In this document: positions 59,539 to 64,000 of the stretch, piece after piece
How positions within the stretch are numbered: the first letter of the stretch is position 1
Layout: each line of letters begins with the position of its first letter
From: Sinohyriopsis cumingii
Lineage: Eukaryota; Mollusca; Bivalvia; Unionida; Unionidae
Reading direction: 5' to 3'
NCBI GenBank assembly: GCA_028554795.2
Contig: CM068826.1
Coordinates: 101,248,346 to 101,312,345 of the forward strand
Length of the DNA stretch: 64,000 bases
Translations under genes and position numbers: made by a program
Notes under the pieces: model-generated
Databases searched by the model: none
What the model saw: the letters and a program-made list of their open reading frames with translations, nothing else
Told to the model about the DNA's origin: nothing

Positions 59539-59767
59539 CAGTAAAACAAACAAGACGAAAATTATAGTGCTTCGAAGGAATGCAATAATACCAGATTGTG
59601 AAAAATCCTTTTATACGGGACTGGAGATAGAAATAGTCATTAAGTTTGTTTTTCTTGGCAGTGTTTTCCCTGGGATGGCGTGTTTAATGAAGCGCAGTAT
59701 CGACTATCTGGACGGGCTTTGTAAAGTTTTTTTTTCCTTTGGACAAATACTTGTCGAAATTTTGTAA
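59539..59767 (+). pseudogene. LINE reverse-transcriptase fragment
   Basis: The frame contains KTKIIVLRRN, then FYTGLEIEIVIKFVFLGSVF, then LDGLCKVFFSFGQIL. This fits the non-LTR RT pattern K-T-K-x-x-V-F-x-x, (W/F)-x-x-G-x-x-I-E-x-V-x-x-F-x-(Y/F)-L-G-x-x-F, followed by a basic helix, which lies just after the catalytic palm motifs. Upstream RT motifs are cut off at a poly-C tract and the frame ends at a stop. It is a short decayed remnant. It does not overlap in element position with the C-terminal fragment at 1.4-1.75 kb. Confidence 0.7.
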
Positions 59768-59769
59768 CA

Positions 59770-60545
59770 TGTCTCCAAAAATAGTACGCAGATTATTTTA
59801 CATTTTATTTATTCAAATTTTTTAATAAAGGTGCCAAGGTCAAGATCGATCGAAATATTACACAAAATGTTTTTCTGAAGAAAAATTCGTACGAGTGAGG
59901 AAAAGTACCCCAAAATAATACTGTTTATGGTAAAATGGGGTACAATGTATCGATGGAAAATGTTTATTATGGTATTTGAAATACTGGCTTAAAGTCAATT
60001 CTGATAATCTTATAAAATACTTTTTACTGCCTACAGTGTGATGACTGATTTAGAAGATTATCGTGTGAAGAAAAGTTTGTCATTTTTCTTATGACAGTTA
60101 CTAACTGATATAAAATTGGCGAAGCTTGGGCCATCCAGTTACGCTGTTGGCAATGCAACGGTATTTATATATCCCATGCCAGCAACGTTGGTTCAAAACT
60201 TGCATAAAGGATACACGAATAAAAAAACATCTAGATTATCAGCACATTTGTCTTTCAAGTTCGGATATATGGAATATTTAAATTTGGTTACAAGACACAA
60301 ATTTCTAAAACTTGTTTTAACATTACGAACATCGCCTAATTAGCACACAGAAATCGGTCAACAGAAGAGATAACATTCTGCTAATTTTTTAACACAGAGC
60401 GTGAAAGGTACTCTAAGATGAACAGTAAGTTCTTCATCACTGATTCTGGAAGTTATTCTTCGTTGCGAAGTAAATACCTAGATGGCAGATTTAGAACAAG
60501 CATGCACAAATTCAATATTTATTAAACTGTCAGTACAGTATGTCA
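59770..60545. other. Non-coding stretch
   Basis: No supported feature. Confidence 0.4.
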
Positions 60546-60548
60546 GTA

Positions 60549-60632
60549 TATGTGTGGATTTTTAACGCAGCTTTAACAAGTTGTCATACGCTATGACATC
60601 TGTAGAGTGCCGGTTTATAGTGATGTCTAGCG
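60549..60632 (-). mobile_element. SINE-B 3' fragment
   Basis: Only the tail third is present: tgtgtggatttttaacgcag to ttatagtgatgtctagcg. Confidence 0.7.
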
Positions 60633-60639
60633 ATATTTA

Positions 60640-61015
60640 TCATCGGGCGATCTGTTATCCCTAATTAAATGACCAGTTATCCTCAAGGTCTTTGATATGA
60701 TAGCAACAATATCCTATAAATTCTAACCTATTATCACAATGTAACACTCTACATACTTGAACTAAAATTATGCCTACTTACAAAAGAGTAGGTGCGGCAA
60801 AATTCAAAGCCAACTAGTTTGTGGTATGTAATTGATTTCTTAGACAAGGATGAAGTTTGTCCATGAAAAAAATATGACAAATACAATAGTCAAATACATT
60901 ATTTAAAAATATTAGTGATTTAGTCCAAATTATAGGCTAATATTTCGACTGATTATTTAATACAATACTCCAACTACGAAAAAAGCCAATTATACAAGAC
61001 TGACCACAAAAAAGA
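60640..61015. other. Non-coding stretch
   Basis: No supported feature. Confidence 0.4.
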
Positions 61016-61017
61016 TT

Positions 61018-61130
61018 GGTTTTAACGGCACTTTTAACATTACTAGCTATATCGTGCAAAGAATTGGGATACACCCATGCAGACGATCCTGCCCGCCAAT
61101 CTAACCCGAAATCTTTTTCATAACGTAATA
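61018..61130 (-). mobile_element. SINE-D 3' half
   Basis: On the minus strand: gcacgatatagctagtaatg, then aaagtgccgttaaaaccaat, the typical family end. The 89-codon frame at 60937-61206 runs through this element. Confidence 0.5.
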
Positions 61131-61497
61131 GAATCTGTACTTTACATCGGAAGTGCCCAGTCAATTGAATGAAATCAATTACTCTATTTGATAATTTTAG
61201 TGACAATTAGAACCCCCACAAAAAAAAAAAAACAACACGAATAATGACGATGACGGGGCGTGGGTGGGTGATTTTGAGTTTTTATTATAAGTTGTGTTTT
61301 TTAATAATAAAAAAGTAAACCGTGACATGTTTCCATGAAGAAAATTTTGGTATCTAACATATAAGCTTAACTGGAGGAGTTTGTCTTCGCAAAGGAAGTT
61401 TTATGCAGTTCATTTTTACATTTCTATAACTTTGTCTTCGGTTGCTACCATATTGTCAAGTTGTGCTGAGGTGCCGAAAACGTAATTATAGACATAG

Positions 61498-61806
61498 ACC
61501 GCTCTGATGGCCTATTGGATAGAGCTTCAGCCTATGATGCGGGAGGGAGCGGGTTCGAACCCCGGCCGAGTCATACCAATGACTTTTTAAAATGTTACAA
61601 AGCAGCTGTCTCGCTTGGCGCTCGGCATTAAGAGGTTAGTGTTAGGACTGGTTGGCCTGGTGTCAAGATAATGTGACTGGACTGGACATCTTATTACATA
61701 TCTGCGGCATGATGCCTCAGTGCTAGATATCACTATAAACTGCCACATTGCAGAAATCGTAGCAATATGACTGAAAAATTGTTAAAGATACGTTAAACAT
61801 TAAAAA

Positions 61807-61848
<42 letters not shown>
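61498..61848 (+). mobile_element. SINE-B, full length with long (CA)n
   Basis: The head is accgctctgatggcctattg, B-box GGGTTCGAACCCCGG, full body, and a (CA)n tail of about 40 bp. Several substitutions in the A-box. Confidence 0.9.
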
Positions 61849-61849
61849 T

Positions 61850-62840
61850 AACTGAACATTTAATCAGTTTAATTGGGATCCGAACCTTGTACTATCACAC
61901 GGACATCTAAATCTGAATGCACAAATTCCAAGCAAAAATATCATTTAAGTCGACCTCCTTACTCAGCTCTCAACAATTATGCAAATGAGCACACTCATGC
62001 TGAATATTTGTGTTCTTGGCGTCGTCACATAATACACTAATACAGTTCAAATCTGACCGTCCTAGTCGGCCAATGATTTTTGTGGTTTTGTTTAGGAAAA
62101 GAAACCATCCCAAAATACGTTATACTTCCTCGTAATAAATACAGTATTTACCACACAAAATCCCACTTATATCTAGTACTTGTTAAAGGGACAATAAAAC
62201 CACTGCCCAACCTATTTCTTTGCCATATATAAATATAATATGTTCCTGCTCTTTAAACACATACTAACTATACAGGATCAGGAAGTGGACGATTAAAAAG
62301 AAAATCTATATAGTGACGTGAAATAAGAATGTCAGCTTTAATTTCCAAGTGTACAAAATGCACATGTCATTGAGTATTTCCTAGAGATACATTATGTATG
62401 TATTGTTATTCTGCTTGGTAGAAACTGAAAGTCCTCCGAAGATTTTTGCTTCTTTAGTAACTTATCAGATCAGTGGTTTTCAATGAGACAGAATTCCATT
62501 GAACTTACGAAATGACAATAGTTCAGTCAAAACATTTGAACAAAATCCCTGATAATTGCTATCACAAACTGAGATTATTTGCAACCGGTGAGGGCCGGTA
62601 GCTGAACAATGTCTTTGTAACTCAGATTAAACGCTTTGCTGCATTTTGTACGCCTGTGGCTCTTTACCGGCAAGAAGGTCCTAAACAAAGATTAAAAATT
62701 CCCGATCAACGGTTTAAGAAAGGTGCTTGAAGGAAAATTCTTAAGTCATATATAGCATTAATCGACAACCAGTGACTTGCTATATATAGTACTATTTATA
62801 TAAGCGCAGTAGGCTCATTTCTCTATCGGGATGTAGAACA
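61850..62840. other. Non-coding stretch
   Basis: No supported feature. A short segment from about 62856 (atggcggacacagaaagtgt) matches the 50.1-kb minus-strand repeat. Confidence 0.4.
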
Positions 62841-62949
62841 CAATGGCGGACACAGAAAGTGTAAATCGAAACAAGTTACACTTATTTAAAAAAAATACAA
62901 TTTTGTTAAAGTAAAACGATGCTAGTTTGCGCTCGGTTTTGTTTAACGC

Positions 62950-63360
62950 AGTGAAGGAAAAATAAAAGAACATGCTTTAACTCAACTGACACTGGTTAAA
63001 AAAAGGCAAATACAACAACAGCCACAGGTACTCCACGCGAGCTTGATGTTTTAAAAAAAAGCAATAATCAGAAGAGGAAAAAATCATACCTAGTGACATA
63101 ATTACCTCAGATTACAGCCAAGACCCGTTCTGACATAGGTCCCTGTCTATCTTACTATGAAAGAGACTTTTATAGTATGACAGACAGTGTCTGTGTCAGA
63201 ATGGCTCGTGGTGATCTAACGAAATTTTCTCACTCAGTATATTTTTTCTTCAGGTTATTGCTTTTTTTGTTAACATTAGATCGCGTCGAGCACAGTGGCA
63301 ATAGCAAGGCATGAGCTTTATGATGAAAAACAACCAAACCATGTCAGGTTATTTTCCAGT
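62950..63360. mobile_element. About 410-bp near-continuous palindrome (fold-back MITE)
   Basis: Matching arms centre on about 63161. Examples: left ttctgac (63128-63134) pairs with gtcagaa (63195-63201). Left gaag (63071-63074) pairs with cttc (63248-63251). Left acgcga (63035-63040) pairs with tcgcgt (63281-63286). Left gccac (63021-63025) pairs with gtggc (63295-63299). Left ggaaaaataa (62956) pairs with ttattttcc (63349-63357). The pairings keep nearly the same centre over about 200 bp per arm, so the whole segment can fold into one long imperfect hairpin. No target duplication or coding frame was found. Confidence 0.75.
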
Positions 63361-63562
63361 TATGTGGTAGAAACTAGTGGTATCTGAAAATATGTTTAAA
63401 TGTGTTTCTATTTTAAATAACTTCAAAGGACAATATGCTGTATTGGCAATATTTTGTATGAACGCAAAATGTGTTCACGTACGGGCTCTGCCGATCACAT
63501 CTGGTCTGACACGGTAAGGCAGTTTTGGAGACAAAATCGTTATATAATACTTTTGCATATAT

Positions 63563-63890
63563 GAGCTCCGGTGGCCTAGTAGTTAGAGCGTACGTCTCGG
63601 ATGCGATAGGTCGTGGGTTCCAACCCCGGCCCAGTCATACCAAAGACTTACAAAAATTGTACTAACAGCTGCCTCGCTTGGCGCTCAGCATTAAGAGGCT
63701 AGTGTTAGGACTGGTCGGCCTGGTGTCAGGATAATGTGACTGGGTGGGACATCGTGCTACATGTCTGCGGCATGATGCCCCAGTGCTAGACATCACTATA
63801 AACTGTCACAATGCAGACATCGTAGCGATATGACTGAAAAATTGTTAAAGCTACGTTAAAAATCCAAATCACACACACACACACACACAC
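63563..63890 (+). mobile_element. SINE-B, full length
   Basis: The head is gagctccggtggcctagtag, B-box slightly worn (GGGTTCCAACCCC), complete body, (CA)n tail. Confidence 0.9.
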
Positions 63891-63891
63891 G

Positions 63892-64000
63892 CTATAATTG
63901 ATAGATTTTTAACCCGGTTGCCATGAAACGAAGCCGTTGCTAGGGAACCACATGCTCTCAGAAACATACACACCAAGCTTGATCGAAACTGGTTGCTAAG
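63892..64000 (+). repeat. Start of a degenerate repeat, cut by window end
   Basis: Words such as aacccggttgccatgaaacg, cgttgctagggaacc, accaagcttgatcgaaactg and gttgctaag resemble the family S/Q style of mollusc tandem repeats. It runs off the window. Confidence 0.4.

Noticed and set aside
60937..61206. 89-codon minus-strand frame as an exon
   Set aside because: Its centre is the SINE-D 3' half; no independent support.

Overview
The window looks like nuclear DNA of a marine lophotrochozoan, most likely a mollusc. It is AT-rich, intron- or intergene-like, and packed with tRNA-derived SINEs, fold-back and MITE-like elements, degenerate tandem arrays and (AT)n, (GT)n, (GA)n and (AAT)n microsatellites. 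I see no rRNA, functional tRNA, operon or bacterial gene structure. No protein-coding gene can be assigned with confidence. The longest reading frames are chance, lie antisense to repeat arrays, or are LINE remnants.

Layout. Positions 1 to about 32.9 kb are strongly CpG-depleted (about 2-4 CpG per kb in the blocks I counted by eye). They hold scattered SINEs, most of the copies of a small fold-back family, a hAT-type MITE, several short minisatellites and a LINE 3' fragment. At about 32.9-34.1 kb CpG density rises about tenfold. This segment also carries promoter-like elements: CCAAT and TATA boxes on the minus strand, an octamer/POU-like site, a MEF2-like site and a good minus-strand splice donor. 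From 34 kb to the end CpG stays near 20-28 per kb in sampled blocks. The right half holds two degenerate tandem-repeat arrays (36.1-37.4 and 40.7-43.6 kb), a 1.35-kb fold-back element with a nested 87-bp MITE (43.8-45.2 kb), most copies of one SINE family, a LINE reverse-transcriptase fragment (59.5 kb) and a palindrome of about 410 bp (63.0-63.4 kb).

Interpretation. Mollusc gene bodies are usually germline-methylated and lose CpG, while intergenic DNA is not and keeps it. The sharp CpG step is therefore best read as the 5' boundary of a long gene transcribed leftwards, with its first exon and promoter near 33.4-34.0 kb and the left 33 kb mostly intron. This is inference; no coding exon was proven.

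SINE names used here (A to F) are local labels. SINE-A has a Leu/Ser-like tRNA head and ends in gggtttaacgcc plus (GTT)n when read from its tail. SINE-B has a tRNA head with GGTTCGATCCC and ends in (CA)n. SINE-D carries a GTGTGTCCTGGGAAAGGCAC body and ends in GTGCCGTTAAAACC. The fold-back family P has about 25-bp inverted ends and two internal hairpins.
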